NCBI RefSeq assembly: GCF_000698145.1
Contig: NZ_BAXB01000007.1
Location: forward strand, 1 to 64,000
DNA length: 64,000 bases
From: Geomicrobium sp. JCM 19039
GTDB taxonomy: Bacteria > Bacillota > Bacilli > Bacillales > Marinococcaceae
Direction of reading: 5' to 3'
The position numbers and the translations under genes are program-made. Positions 1 to 9,012 of this stretch are shown piece after piece (position 1 is the first letter of the stretch; each line of letters begins with the position of its first letter). The notes beneath the pieces were generated by a model, which ran no database searches, was not told the origin of the DNA, and saw nothing but the letters and a program-made list of their open reading frames with translations.

Positions 1-896
1 TCGTGCATTCTCTGTAAAACGCTCGATCTGGTTCCATAAACGCCTGTTTGGAAGCAGACGTCCATGGATTGGAAGCAGAATGAAGGAAAAAGGGCATCGA
101 AGGGGGATTCTGGTTCCAATCCAAGCGCTTTGGAAGCAAAACACGCGATCACAGGAAAATTGAAGTTCATCCCATATGCGAATCCCCTCGTAAAAACGTC
201 TATGTGGGAATAGTGAGGTGCGCTCGGGCCGTTCTCTGTCCAAATCCCCACATAAGAACGCGAAATCCCCCCATGACTACGCTTACGATGGATTTGGCAT
301 TGAATCGCGGGGGAAGATCGTCCAAATCCCTCCATAGCCCACGCACCGAGGCCGGGCGCGGTGCGAAACTTGCCCATAGCTCTCCTATGGGAAGGTTTGT
401 CTTCTGTGCCGCGTTTCGTTGGTGCAAATCAACCCATAGAAACCGGAAATCGCCTCATTAATGGATTTATGGGGCGATTTTAGCCACATCAGCTCCCGGA
501 TGGGAGAAAATTATCCCAATGCGTTAGGGATTACGACGATCACATGGTCCCGTCTGTGCCGGAGTCCCCCCATAGACCACCTAACATCGACCCCAAAGCT
601 GTTCATTAGTCGGACAATGGGTAACGTACCGATAAGCATAAAGTATCGTTGGAGATAGGTTCGATTGGCAAGTGAGCCGACCTATCATAAAGATGTACTT
701 GAATAAGAACAGTGCAAGTCGGTGGTTTCTTGCTGTACAGAAAACCATTAGATGAAGCATGAGGGGTTCTTCCCAAGATAAGACGAACTAATGGTCAAAC
801 GACTAAATGAAATTTATTGCCGGTTATATCTATGGCTTCAGGTGGTCTGCAATGGGATTGGGTAGTGATTAATAAGGGTAGGAGTGTGTGATATGC
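1..896. other. Non-coding stretch with degenerate inverted repeats
   Basis: About 900 bases without a convincing gene: the open frames here lack ribosome sites and recognisable protein features. Positions 200-560 carry recurrent words of the type AAATC-CC-CATA and their complements. The block near 239-275 matches the block near 423-460 over about 36 bases with a few differences. Hairpins include CCCATAG/CTATGGG (about 372-390) and AAATCGCC/GGCGATTT (447-454 with 473-480). The first 140 bases repeat TGGAAGCA several times. 660-896 shows nothing I recognise. Confidence 0.5.
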
Positions 897-941
897 AAAA
901 AAATTTAGCCCTAGGCCGTAATTAACGGCCTAGGGCTAAAT
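897..941 (-). terminator. Rho-independent terminator after asp23-like gene
   Basis: A perfect 17-bp inverted repeat (903-919 with 925-941) has a 5-base loop. Read on the minus strand it is followed by seven T (903-897). It lies about 40 bases past the stop of the Asp23-family gene and ends that operon. Confidence 0.92.
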
Positions 942-983
942 GATGTAAGTAAAGGGGAGTTATGCCCCTTTAAAGGAAAGGTA

Positions 984-1475
984 CTACTCTACGCGATCAG
1001 TATTTGGTGATTGTGAAGTTCCACGGCTTTCTTTCTCTTCATATTCTTTTCGTGTTAAAACGTCTTCTACGTGCATGTTGAACTCAACTACTTCAAGACC
1101 TGTCATTTCATGGATGGCGTCACTTACGTTTGTCTTGACGGTATCGTAGATGTTCGGAATGCTTTTACCGTACTCGATGATGACTTCAATATCAAGTGCG
1201 ACTTGCTTTTCTCCAACTTCTGCTGAGATGCCTTTAGAGATATTTTCAGTGCCGCCAAAGCGTTCTGTTAAACCTTGGAAAATACTCCCACTCATACCGA
1301 GGATACCTTCTGTTTGTCTCGTTGCGATGGCCGTCACTTTTTTTACGACTTCGTCGTCAAACGTAAGTTTGAAGCGATCTACTTGCTCCAATTCCTCTTG
1401 ACGTTCTTCTTCTGCTTTTACGCTTTCTTTCTTTGGTTCAGTTCTTTCTGCTTTAGCTGCTTGTGATTGTGCCAT
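984..1475 (-). CDS. Asp23/Gls24 family alkaline-shock envelope stress protein
   Basis: The 163-residue product has a charged N-terminal tail (about 1-33) followed by an Asp23 domain (about 34-145), recognised by the FKLTFDDEVVKKVTAIA opening and the regular alternation of strand and helix typical of the family. There is no signal peptide or membrane segment, so it is cytosolic. In Staphylococcus aureus Asp23 sits at the membrane by binding AmaP, and the amaP homologue lies two genes upstream here. The start is ATG with AAAGGAGAGG in front. It is the last gene of a three-gene minus-strand operon (amaP, DUF2273, asp23) that ends at a strong terminator. Family assignment is firm; the precise role is inferred. 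Confidence 0.9.
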   Translation of the reverse strand: MAQSQAAKAERTEPKKESVKAEEERQEELEQVDRFKLTFDDEVVKKVTAIATRQTEGILGMSGSIFQGLTERFGGTENISKGISAEVGEKQVALDIEVIIEYGKSIPNIYDTVKTNVSDAIHEMTGLEVVEFNMHVEDVLTRKEYEEKESRGTSQSPNTDRVE

Positions 1476-1509
1476 GTTTAACCTCTCCTTTATATAGAAT
1501 CAAAATGTA

Positions 1510-1722
1510 TTAACGCCTTCTTTGGAAAAGTGCATTAATATACCCGGCAACATTAAGGTCACCATCGACCCACTTTCCGAGTATGTAGCCGACAAATAGA
1601 AAGATGAATACTGTAATTGCGACAGATACGCTAGCATAGAAAAAGAGGACACTGAACAATATCGCCGCTAGAATACCAATAATTCTTCCACGATAACGAG
1701 CAAATACTTCTGTATTCTCCAT
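1510..1722 (-). CDS. DUF2273 small membrane protein
   Basis: The 70-residue product has two closely spaced hydrophobic segments (about 13-30 and 33-50), a short polar tail and a C-terminal RRR. This matches the DUF2273 family, which is almost always encoded beside amaP and Asp23-family genes. The start is ATG with AAGGAGGGAGGG. It begins 13 bases after the amaP stop and ends 34 bases before the Asp23 start, so all three are co-transcribed. Its biochemical role is unknown; the context points to the membrane part of the Asp23 complex. Confidence 0.85.
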   Translation of the reverse strand: MENTEVFARYRGRIIGILAAILFSVLFFYASVSVAITVFIFLFVGYILGKWVDGDLNVAGYINALFQRRR

Positions 1723-1735
1723 ATTCCCTCCCTCC

Positions 1736-2299
1736 TTATACTACGCGTTCACGCTGTGTTTGGTCAGAATCGGGCTCTTTAACATTTACTTTAATATTGT
1801 CGACAGCAACTTCAAGAAATTGCTCTACGTCTTCTTTTACGGTTCTTTGAATGCGGTCCGCCATCTGCTGAACCGGTTCTTTACCGAAAACGGCATAGCT
1901 AATTTCTATATCAATCTTTTCTTCTTCACTATCGATGAACGACTTCACTTGCACGGTTCGAATCCCTTCAAAACTCTTGACGATTCGATAAATCGTCGAA
2001 TCAATTGTTTGTTTTGAGATCGATAAAGTACCCGTCGGTGTTCGTACATCAAGATTGCCTCGAGATCGAGGAGAAGAAGACTCACCGGTTCGAAAGCTTG
2101 CTACAAACAGGATGAAGCTCACTAGAGCCATAAACGCCAGGATTCCGATGAGAACCCAAAACCATTGCTCTGAGTTAGGCCACATTTCAATTTGTAAAAA
2201 GATATCGTACACATTAAAAGCGAGCAAGACAAATGCTGTAATCAATAACAGTGTAAGAAAGCTGTTTAGCCCAATAATGAATTGGGTGAAACGATTCAT
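1736..2299 (-). CDS. amaP: Alkaline shock response membrane anchor protein AmaP
   Basis: The 187-residue protein has two N-terminal membrane spans (about 8-32 and 46-68), a polar linker, and a C-terminal domain (about 90-180) that itself resembles a degenerate Asp23 fold, ending in a charged tail. This architecture is that of AmaP, which tethers Asp23 to the membrane. The start is ATG with GGAGGTGAGG. It is the first gene of the operon. A SigB-like promoter (GTTTCA, 14-base spacer, GGGTAT) lies just upstream, as expected for a general-stress operon. Confidence 0.87.
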   Translation of the reverse strand: MNRFTQFIIGLNSFLTLLLITAFVLLAFNVYDIFLQIEMWPNSEQWFWVLIGILAFMALVSFILFVASFRTGESSSPRSRGNLDVRTPTGTLSISKQTIDSTIYRIVKSFEGIRTVQVKSFIDSEEEKIDIEISYAVFGKEPVQQMADRIQRTVKEDVEQFLEVAVDNIKVNVKEPDSDQTQRERVV

Positions 2300-2323
2300 G
2301 GCCTCACCTCCGTTGCTTTTTAT

Positions 2324-2349
2324 ATACCCAGCTTTATTTTGATTGAAAC
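2324..2349 (-). promoter_or_regulatory. SigB-type promoter for amaP operon
   Basis: On the minus strand, GTTTCA (2349-2344) and GGGTAT (2329-2324) are separated by 14 bases. The known SigB consensus is GTTTAA, 13-15 bases, GGGTAT, so only one base differs. It is 25 bases before the amaP start. An imperfect palindrome (2344-2373, core CAAAAGT-GTG-ACTTTTG) overlaps the -35. Confidence 0.75.
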
Positions 2350-2471
2350 ATCAAAAGTGTGACTTTTGTTTCATGTCGAGTTGAGGAGATGGCGAATTAA
2401 ATTTGTAGTTTGTAAGCGAAAAATGTTACTCTTTTACTTGTGAGAAGCGATATTTTAGGAGGGCATGTCAA

Positions 2472-3401
2472 ATGTCAAAAATCATAGTGACCGGTCACCG
2501 TAATCCAGATACTGATTCGATTACTTCTGCCATTGTTTATTCCTACTTTAAAAAGCAGCGTGGCATAGATGTTCTTCCGATACGATTGGGAGAAATGAAT
2601 AAAGAAACGGAACATGCACTTTCCTATTTTAATGTGGATGCACCGGTACTTGTTGATGACAATATTGTAGAACAAGCCGAAGAGCTGATTTTAGTTGACC
2701 ATAACGAGCGTCAGCAAAGCATCGAACACATAGAGAAGTTTAAGATTACTGAAGTGATCGATCATCATCGAATTGCAAACTTCGAAACGATGGACCCGCT
2801 GTATTATCGAGCGGAGCCCGTCGGTTGTACAGCGACGATTCTTTTGAAACTTTTCAAAGAGTACAATGTAGAAGTGCCAAAACAAATGGCAGGGTTGATG
2901 CTAAGTGCGATCATATCCGACTCTTTATTGTTTAAATCGCCTACGTGCACTGATGAAGATTTTCAAGCTGCAAAAGCATTAAGTGAGATTGCTGGTGTTG
3001 ACGCAAACGTTTATGGATTGGACATGCTTAAAGCAGGTGCAGACTTAACGGACAAGAGCATAAACGAACTTGTTACGATGGATGCAAAAGAGTTCGAGGT
3101 TGGCGAGCACAAGCTTGAAATTGCGCAAGTGAACACGGTTGATGTGAACGGATTGCTCGAGCAGAAACAAGCGATTGAAGATACGTTGGACGTGATCGTC
3201 AAGGATAAAGGACTTAAACTATTCTTGTTTGTGATTACTGACATCTTAAATAACGACTCGACCATTTTGGTTGCTGGTGGTGAGGACGAAAAGGTTGAAC
3301 GTGCATTTGACGTTAAAATCGAGAACCATACCGCTCTGCTAAAAGGGGTTGTATCTCGTAAAAAACAAATTGCACCTGTACTCATGAGGCAATTCTCATA
3401 A
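2472..3401 (+). CDS. ppaC: Manganese-dependent inorganic pyrophosphatase
   Basis: This family II pyrophosphatase hydrolyses pyrophosphate to two phosphates in the cytosol. The 309 residues match the usual family length. The N-terminal DHH domain shows the metal ligands in GHRNPDTDS (His9, Asp13, Asp15), DHN (Asp76-Asn78) and DHHR (Asp97-Arg100). The C-terminal DHHA2 domain ends in GVVSRKKQ, the substrate-binding Arg/Lys motif. The start is ATG after TTAGGAGGGC. It is monocistronic, divergent from amaP, and ends at a clear terminator. Confidence 0.97.
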   Translation: MSKIIVTGHRNPDTDSITSAIVYSYFKKQRGIDVLPIRLGEMNKETEHALSYFNVDAPVLVDDNIVEQAEELILVDHNERQQSIEHIEKFKITEVIDHHRIANFETMDPLYYRAEPVGCTATILLKLFKEYNVEVPKQMAGLMLSAIISDSLLFKSPTCTDEDFQAAKALSEIAGVDANVYGLDMLKAGADLTDKSINELVTMDAKEFEVGEHKLEIAQVNTVDVNGLLEQKQAIEDTLDVIVKDKGLKLFLFVITDILNNDSTILVAGGEDEKVERAFDVKIENHTALLKGVVSRKKQIAPVLMRQFS

Positions 3402-3410
3402 TGGCTCGTC

Positions 3411-3447
3411 AGTTCTGCAAATCTAAAGGATTTGCAGAACTTTTTTT
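3411..3447 (+). terminator. Terminator after ppaC
   Basis: A perfect 13-bp stem (3411-3423 with 3429-3441) has a 5-base loop and a run of seven T from 3441. Confidence 0.93.
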
Positions 3448-3525
3448 GAAAACACCGGTAGAGCTCCTTACATGCATGGTCGATCGTCATCATGCTACAC
3501 TAAGGAAAGAATAGGAGGTACGATT

Positions 3526-3891
3526 TTGAAACAACATGTAAAGCCACTGATGCTTGCGTCTGCTTTTTTTGGGTTGTTCGGTGTGTTTATGGGTGGTCAT
3601 TTAGCAGGTGCTGGAAGTTATGCGCTAAGTGCCATTCATGCGCATATGCTCGTTGTTGGTTGGCTATCTCTGTTTAGTTGGGGTGTATACTATCAACTGT
3701 TCACCGTCAAAGGCTGGCTTGGAACGGCTCACACGTGGACAGCCATTATTGGTACGATCGGTCTTGTATTTGGGATGTGGTTGAATAATAGCATCGGTTC
3801 TGTGGTTACGCTCATCGTATTCATTGCAGGCGGTATGATCTTAATGGCAAGCTACGCTTTGTTCTTAATCATTGTGCTCAAACAAAAGTAG
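3526..3891 (+). CDS. Small four-helix membrane protein, cytochrome-oxidase-subunit-I-like
   Basis: I place the start at TTG 3526 because ATAGGAGGT lies at the right distance; an upstream ATG in frame has no ribosome site. The 121-residue product is almost entirely membrane-spanning, with four hydrophobic segments (about 8-28, 36-56, 66-84, 92-115). The motif HAHMLVVGW in the second segment resembles the histidine-rich helices of haem-copper oxidase subunit I and of the short proteins often labelled cytochrome c oxidase in Bacillaceae. A true oxidase is impossible at this size, so the function is unknown. Transcribed alone. Confidence 0.7.
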   Translation: MKQHVKPLMLASAFFGLFGVFMGGHLAGAGSYALSAIHAHMLVVGWLSLFSWGVYYQLFTVKGWLGTAHTWTAIIGTIGLVFGMWLNNSIGSVVTLIVFIAGGMILMASYALFLIIVLKQK

Positions 3892-3953
3892 TTCGCGGTC
3901 AATCGTTGCTTTTTGAATGGTTGTACAAAGGGCTAACGCTTTATTATGAGCAG

Positions 3954-3990
3954 AAAAAAAGCAACAGGGTGTTGATCCTGATGCTTTTTT
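3954..3990. terminator. Bidirectional terminator between convergent genes
   Basis: An A-rich arm AAAAAAGCA with CAGG pairs with CCTG and TGCTTTTTT across a short loop. The T-run on one strand and the A-run on the other let it serve both the membrane-protein gene on the plus strand and the 52-codon gene on the minus strand, whose stop overlaps it. Confidence 0.8.
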
Positions 3991-4148
3991 TAGCTTTTTA
4001 GTTCATTGTTTAGTACGGTTTCTAATAGTGCAATTTGTTTAGTTAAATAATGGCGATACGTACTATATTCTTTAGGGGCTCCATCGGCTTCTAGGCGTAG
4101 GCGCTCTAACTCACGGCTAAACAACAGCTTTTCGGTGGCATTTAGCAT
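3990..4148 (-). CDS. 52-residue hypothetical protein (small paralogue family)
   Basis: A short minus-strand frame begins with ATG preceded by AAAGGGGAGC at good spacing and ends in a bidirectional terminator. The 52-residue product starts MLNATEKLLFSRELERL, is helical and charged, and lacks a signal or membrane segment. It shares spaced residues with the 52-residue product at 11347-11505: an acidic residue then basic residue, F-x-R-[ED]-L, and near the end QI-x-LE-x-[VI]-L. The two look like members of one small family. Function unknown. Confidence 0.7.
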   Translation of the reverse strand: MLNATEKLLFSRELERLRLEADGAPKEYSTYRHYLTKQIALLETVLNNELKS

Positions 4149-4244
4149 CGTCTGCTCCCCTTTGTATCATCTGAATCGTTCCTCTATAGTTTACCCTAGC
4201 TTCGCAATTTAAAAACATGGATTGTATGAAAGGAGCTTACTTTT

Positions 4245-5234
4245 ATGAATGTTTACCTTTCTGGGTTTGGACGTATTGGGCGTCAGTGGATTGAATTGCT
4301 CGATCAAAAACGTGAATTACTAAACGTACATTACGGGTTACGAGTAAAGATCGTCGGTCTGATCGGGCGAAACGGTGCGCTAGTATGTGAAGAGGGTTTT
4401 GATGTGCGCACCCTATTGCGATATGAAAAACTTGAACAACTAGCGAAAGGTGAAAATCTTGAGTGGACGAAGGAGTGGCAAGTACATGCAGATGTTTTAG
4501 TGGACTGCACCCCAACGTATGAATCCCACGGAGAACCAGGATACACGTATATAAAGAAGGCTTTGCAGATGGGGATGCACGTTGTGAGCATTTCGAAAGG
4601 CGCCCTGCTTCATCATTACGATGAGTTGATGAATAGTGCAGCAGAAAAAGGACTGAAGATTAAATACAGCGGTGCAACAGCGGCCGCGTTGCCAGCGCTT
4701 GATATCGGCGAGCACAGCATGGCTGGGGCAGAATTGCTCGGATTTGAAGGGGTGTTGAATGGAACGAGCAATTATGTACTCACCGAGATGCAAGAGCGAG
4801 GCATTTCATATGAACAAGCAATTGCAACAGCAAAAGAGCAAGGGATTGCTGAACCAGATCCTACGCTTGACGTATCTGGTGCGGATAGTGCTGCAAAGAT
4901 TGTCCTATTATCGAATGCACTTTTAGGGGCGAAGGCAAGGAAACAAGATGTAGACTTGGAAGGCATTGAACAACTCGCCGGCTCTACGGATAAAGATCGT
5001 GTCGTTCGTTTAGTGGCTTCTGCGTATAAACGTGAGGACAACACTGTGCAATTAACTGTGAAGCCAAAAGCACTTTCACCGGATCATCCGCTTGCAGCGA
5101 TTCGAGGGACAAACAAAGCGATTACGTTGCACACAGTTGAAATGGGAGTGATTACAGTATCTGGCGGGGCGTCCAGTACGCTAGGCGCCGCGAGTGCAGC
5201 GTTAAAAGATTTGATTAACTTATATAGACGTTAA
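4245..5234 (+). CDS. Homoserine dehydrogenase-like protein without ACT domain
   Basis: The 329-residue product has an N-terminal Rossmann fold (GFGRIGRQ at 7-14) and the catalytic homoserine dehydrogenase domain: NGTSNYVLTEM and EPDPTLDVSGADSAAK correspond to the conserved NGTTNYIL and DPTADVEG-D motifs. The VVSISKGAL stretch matches the TANK loop of the classical enzyme. Bacillus Hom is about 430 residues with a C-terminal ACT domain for threonine feedback, which is missing here. It stands alone, not beside thrC or thrB, with ATG after GAAAGGAGC. It may oxidise homoserine or a related aspartate-semialdehyde-type substrate; the specificity is open. Confidence 0.8.
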   Translation: MNVYLSGFGRIGRQWIELLDQKRELLNVHYGLRVKIVGLIGRNGALVCEEGFDVRTLLRYEKLEQLAKGENLEWTKEWQVHADVLVDCTPTYESHGEPGYTYIKKALQMGMHVVSISKGALLHHYDELMNSAAEKGLKIKYSGATAAALPALDIGEHSMAGAELLGFEGVLNGTSNYVLTEMQERGISYEQAIATAKEQGIAEPDPTLDVSGADSAAKIVLLSNALLGAKARKQDVDLEGIEQLAGSTDKDRVVRLVASAYKREDNTVQLTVKPKALSPDHPLAAIRGTNKAITLHTVEMGVITVSGGASSTLGAASAALKDLINLYRR

Positions 5235-5251
5235 ACAAACATTTGATTACA

Positions 5252-5279
5252 TGAAACGCCCGCTCTGAGCGGCGTTTCA
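5252..5279. terminator. Hairpin between convergent genes
   Basis: TGAAACGCC pairs with GGCGTTTCA, extended by GCTC/GAGC with one bulged base. It lies between the convergent ends of the homoserine-dehydrogenase-like gene and bmrD. There is no clear T-run, so termination is likely but not certain. Confidence 0.5.
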
Positions 5280-7276
5280 ACTGGCGTCTGTCCCTTGTTG
5301 CAATTCATACATCCTTCGATACGTGCCGTTTCTTTTTAGAAGATCGTCGTGAGTGCCACGCTCCACGATCTGACCTCGGTCAAGAACGAGAATTTGGTCT
5401 GCATCAATGATCGTCGATAGACGATGGGCAATCACAAACGTCGTGCGTCCATTTTTTAAGGCGTTCATCCCTTGTTGAATATGAGCTTCTGTTTCTGTAT
5501 CAACATTGGAAGTCGCTTCATCAAGAACGAGAATAGCAGGGTCAACGAGAAGCGCACGAGCAAAGCTGATGAGTTGCCGCTCGCCACTCGACAGCGTGGC
5601 TCCACGTTCGGTTACAGGTTCGTCGAGAATCGGTCCAATGATCGTTTCGCCACCGACCAAACGCACGACGCGTTTCACTTCATCTCTAGTAGCTTCCGGT
5701 CGACCATACGAGATATTTTCTGCAACCGTACCGGTAAACAAGTAAGGTTCTTGAAGGACAATTCCCATGTGCTCTCGCAACGCTCCTGCGCTCATATCCT
5801 TCGTATTCAAGCCGTCGATCGTGATCGTCCCTTCGTCTGGGTCATAGAAGCGGAACAATAGATTCATAATTGAACTTTTCCCAGAGCCGGTATGTCCGAC
5901 AAGCGCAATCGTTTGGCCAGCATTCGCTTGAAAGGTGAGGTCTTTCAGTACTCGTTTTTCCTTCTCATAAGAAAAATGAACAGAATCAAACTGCACGTCG
6001 CCTTTAGGTCGGATGATCGTGTCATCGCTGGGCGCCTCTCCCTGTTCATCCATTAGCTCAAAGACTCGTTGCCCAGCGGCGCGTGCTTGTTCCAGTTTGG
6101 CAAGTTGACTCACCATTTGTGATAACGGTTCAAAGAGACGATTGACCAAATCGACAAATGCATACAAAACCCCAATTGAGAAAATCCCTCCACCTCCACC
6201 ACTAATCGTCCAAATCAAGCCCGTAAATAAGATGTTTTTCAGAACGAATGTGAGATTATGAGACGTGAGTGAATTCAAATTTAATAATTTTGTTTGCGCT
6301 CGATAATGCTCATCATTGAACTGTTCAAACTGCTTTTGTGAGCTCGATTCTTGATTAAACGCTTGGATAATCGACATGCCATGAATATTTTCGTTCATGG
6401 CCGCATTAATATCCGCATTTTTATCACGAATTCTCCGATTTAATCCAGCCGCAAAGCGGTGGTATAACTGGATCCAAGCATAAAATAACGGAATAAGCAC
6501 GAGCGTGAGCAGTGCGAGTCGCACATCAAGAATGAATAAAGCGATGTAAATTCCCGTTAGATAAACGATGCCAGAAAAGAATGTAGCCAGAACAGTCATG
6601 TACAACTCACGTACAGCTTCGGTGTCATTCGTCACCCGTGCGACAATTTTCCCAGCAGGATGATGATCAAAAAATCGGACCGGCAGCTTTGATAGATGTT
6701 GAAACACATCATTTCGCATTTGTCTCACGATGAGGTGCGCTGATTTCTTTAAGTAAAAGCTTTGCCCGTACTGAAAAAATGAGGCAAACACAATAAGCCC
6801 TAAATACAAAAGCAACCAGCGGACGATATGAGTAACTTCTGGGGAATAAAAGGCGAGTACATCAGCCGCCCCTAACTCGGTCGCTTCACTCGTATACGTC
6901 GTGTAATTATACTCAACTGACAGTGTACCATCATTGTAATTTCTTTCCCCTGTCGTTGGAAGCGGGTCTCAGTAAAGAAGAAGCGAGTACCGATTTGCAA
7001 AATTTGTACTTCTTCATCTCTAGGAGCCCCGTCAGGCAAATAAACATCTCTCGTATAATACGAATCGCCAAATGCTACAGAATGGCCGAATTCAACAGAC
7101 TCGTACCACGGATCTTCAATGCCTGTCAGATGACGATCAATGACGTGTTTGGCAATGAATGGTCCTGCTAATTCCGCAGCGACGGCAATGGTCAACATGA
7201 GGAGCGCCCAAATAATCATTCGTTTTTGATTCAAAGCATATCGTATGAGCCGCTTGCCTGTTGTCATTTTCATCAC
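5277..7276 (-). CDS. bmrD: BmrD-like multidrug ABC transporter subunit (frame broken once in this sequence)
   Basis: This is the ATPase/permease partner of the upstream BmrC. Two frames join cleanly near 6956 if one base is restored, giving 666 residues against 673 for Bacillus subtilis BmrD (YheH). It has the six-helix exporter domain with the long extracytoplasmic insertion after helix 1 typical of BmrD, then an ATPase domain with Walker A GHTGSGKSS, signature LSSGERQ and Walker B LVLDEATSNVD. The catalytic Glu is present, whereas the signature departs from LSGGQ, as expected for the half that completes the degenerate site. The start overlaps the bmrC end. One missing A in a run of three (minus strand) is the likely cause of the break. 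Confidence 0.87.
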
Positions 7277-9012
7277 CCCTGATTTCGCAATGATTGTTTT
7301 GTCGCTTGCGCTTTGTACCAGCCGTTTTGTTGGATCAATTGTTCGTGTGTGCCGTGTTCTGTAATCTTTCCTTCATCTAGCACGAGGATGAGGTCAGCCT
7401 GTTCTACAGCACTCAGGCGATGTGCCGTAATGAAAGTCGTTTTATGCTTTCTTTCTTGCGCGATGTTTTGGACGATCTGTGCTTCAGTTTTGGCATCTAC
7501 AGCAGACAAGGAGTCATCAAGGATAAGAATTTCGGGATCGGTGAGCAGTGCTCGGGCGATTGAAATCCGTTGCTTTTGCCCTCCAGATAAGCTCACGCCA
7601 TTTTCGCCGACACGAGTTTCCAGCCCATCTGGTAGGAAACGTACATCTTCCGTAAATGCTGCAGACTGGATGGCGTCGTTGATTTGGGCATCTGTTGCAT
7701 TGGGAGTTGAAAAAAGCAGATTCTCTCGTACAGTGAGTGAGAATAGCAGATGGTCTTGTGGGACGTAGCCGATTAACGACCGCATGTCTTGTTGTGATAG
7801 TTCTCTTATCGGTACTCCACCGATGGTCATCTCACCACTCCCGCTCGGATAATACTTTAACAGTTGTTTAACAAGTGTCGATTTACCACTGCCTGTTCGA
7901 CCAACGACTCCGATCGTTTCTCCGCGATTCACGGTAAAGGAAATTCGGTCAAGCTGGTTTTGTGAAGTAGACGGATAGGAGAAACAGACATCTTGAAATA
8001 CGATCGGTGCATGGCTCTTCAAAGGTACAGGCGCATGAGGCTCAGGCACACTTTTTTTCGTACCCATCGTATCGTGTACCCGTTCATATGAAGCGCTGCC
8101 TTGTTGCATAATGTTTACGAGTTCACCAATTGCGAACATCGGCCAAATGAGCATGCCCAAATACAGATTAAATGTGATGAGTTGGCCGAGTGTGAGCTGT
8201 TGCTGGAACACAAGGTACGCACCATAACCAAGACCAATCACATAACTGAGCCCAACGACGATATTGACGATCGGATCAAAAAAAGACTCTACACGTGCGA
8301 CGCGCACAAAGCGATCAAAGACGCCTTTACTTTGTGCTTCAAATTGTTGCTCGTCTGCTTTTTCTTTGCGAAAGGCCCGGATGACGCGCATACCTGCTAC
8401 CGACTGCAAGACCCGGTCGTTCAGTTTTCCAAAAGCAGCTTGGGCACTTGAGAAGCGCGTATGAATCATTTTGCCGAGAATCGTTACGGTAATGGCAATG
8501 ATCGGCAAAGGGAGTGCGGCTGCGAGCGTGAGTCGCCAATCAATGACGATCACCATGGCACCGAGAATTAACCCCATAAAAATAACAGCATCCACAAGTG
8601 TCAAAATGCCAATACCAGCAGTCATGGAGATGGCTTTCATGTCGTTTGTTCCTCGTGCGAGCAAATCCCCGGTCGATCTTTTCTCAAAAAATGGTGGGTC
8701 CATTAGATACAGGTGGCGCATAAATCGTGAGCGTAACGTGCGTTCTAACAAATACGCGCCTCCTAACAGACTGCGCATCCAGATGTAATTGAGTGCATAT
8801 CCGAGAACGATAACGGTGATAAGTACAGTCGTGAGTTGAATTGCTTCATCAATCCCAAGTGAGCCCCGCTGAAACAAATCAATGGCTGAACCGATTAAAA
8901 AAGCAGGAACAAGTTCTAAGATGCTTGCAATAATGAGGATGAAAATCGCAAACAAATACCGCCACTTATGGACGTTGAAAAACCAAGCGAGTCGAACGAG
9001 AATTTTTAACAT
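7273..9012 (-). CDS. bmrC: BmrC-like multidrug ABC transporter subunit
   Basis: The 579-residue product has an exporter-type membrane domain (about 1-320, six helices) followed by an ATPase with Walker A GRTGSGKST, signature LSGGQKQ and Walker B LILDDSLSAVD. Asp replaces the catalytic Glu, the hallmark of the degenerate site of heterodimeric exporters such as BmrCD. ATG 9012 is used; its ribosome site is weak and it lies inside the preceding leader frame, so translation is probably coupled. It overlaps bmrD by a few bases. The pair exports drugs across the cell membrane; the leader indicates induction by ribosome-targeting compounds. Confidence 0.92.
   Translation of the reverse strand: MLKILVRLAWFFNVHKWRYLFAIFILIIASILELVPAFLIGSAIDLFQRGSLGIDEAIQLTTVLITVIVLGYALNYIWMRSLLGGAYLLERTLRSRFMRHLYLMDPPFFEKRSTGDLLARGTNDMKAISMTAGIGILTLVDAVIFMGLILGAMVIVIDWRLTLAAALPLPIIAITVTILGKMIHTRFSSAQAAFGKLNDRVLQSVAGMRVIRAFRKEKADEQQFEAQSKGVFDRFVRVARVESFFDPIVNIVVGLSYVIGLGYGAYLVFQQQLTLGQLITFNLYLGMLIWPMFAIGELVNIMQQGSASYERVHDTMGTKKSVPEPHAPVPLKSHAPIVFQDVCFSYPSTSQNQLDRISFTVNRGETIGVVGRTGSGKSTLVKQLLKYYPSGSGEMTIGGVPIRELSQQDMRSLIGYVPQDHLLFSLTVRENLLFSTPNATDAQINDAIQSAAFTEDVRFLPDGLETRVGENGVSLSGGQKQRISIARALLTDPEILILDDSLSAVDAKTEAQIVQNIAQERKHKTTFITAHRLSAVEQADLILVLDEGKITEHGTHEQLIQQNGWYKAQATKQSLRNQG

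Noticed and set aside
200..658. Open frames in both directions at the left edge
   Set aside because: No ribosome sites, unusual composition without a protein-like pattern, and the stretch is better explained by inverted repeats.
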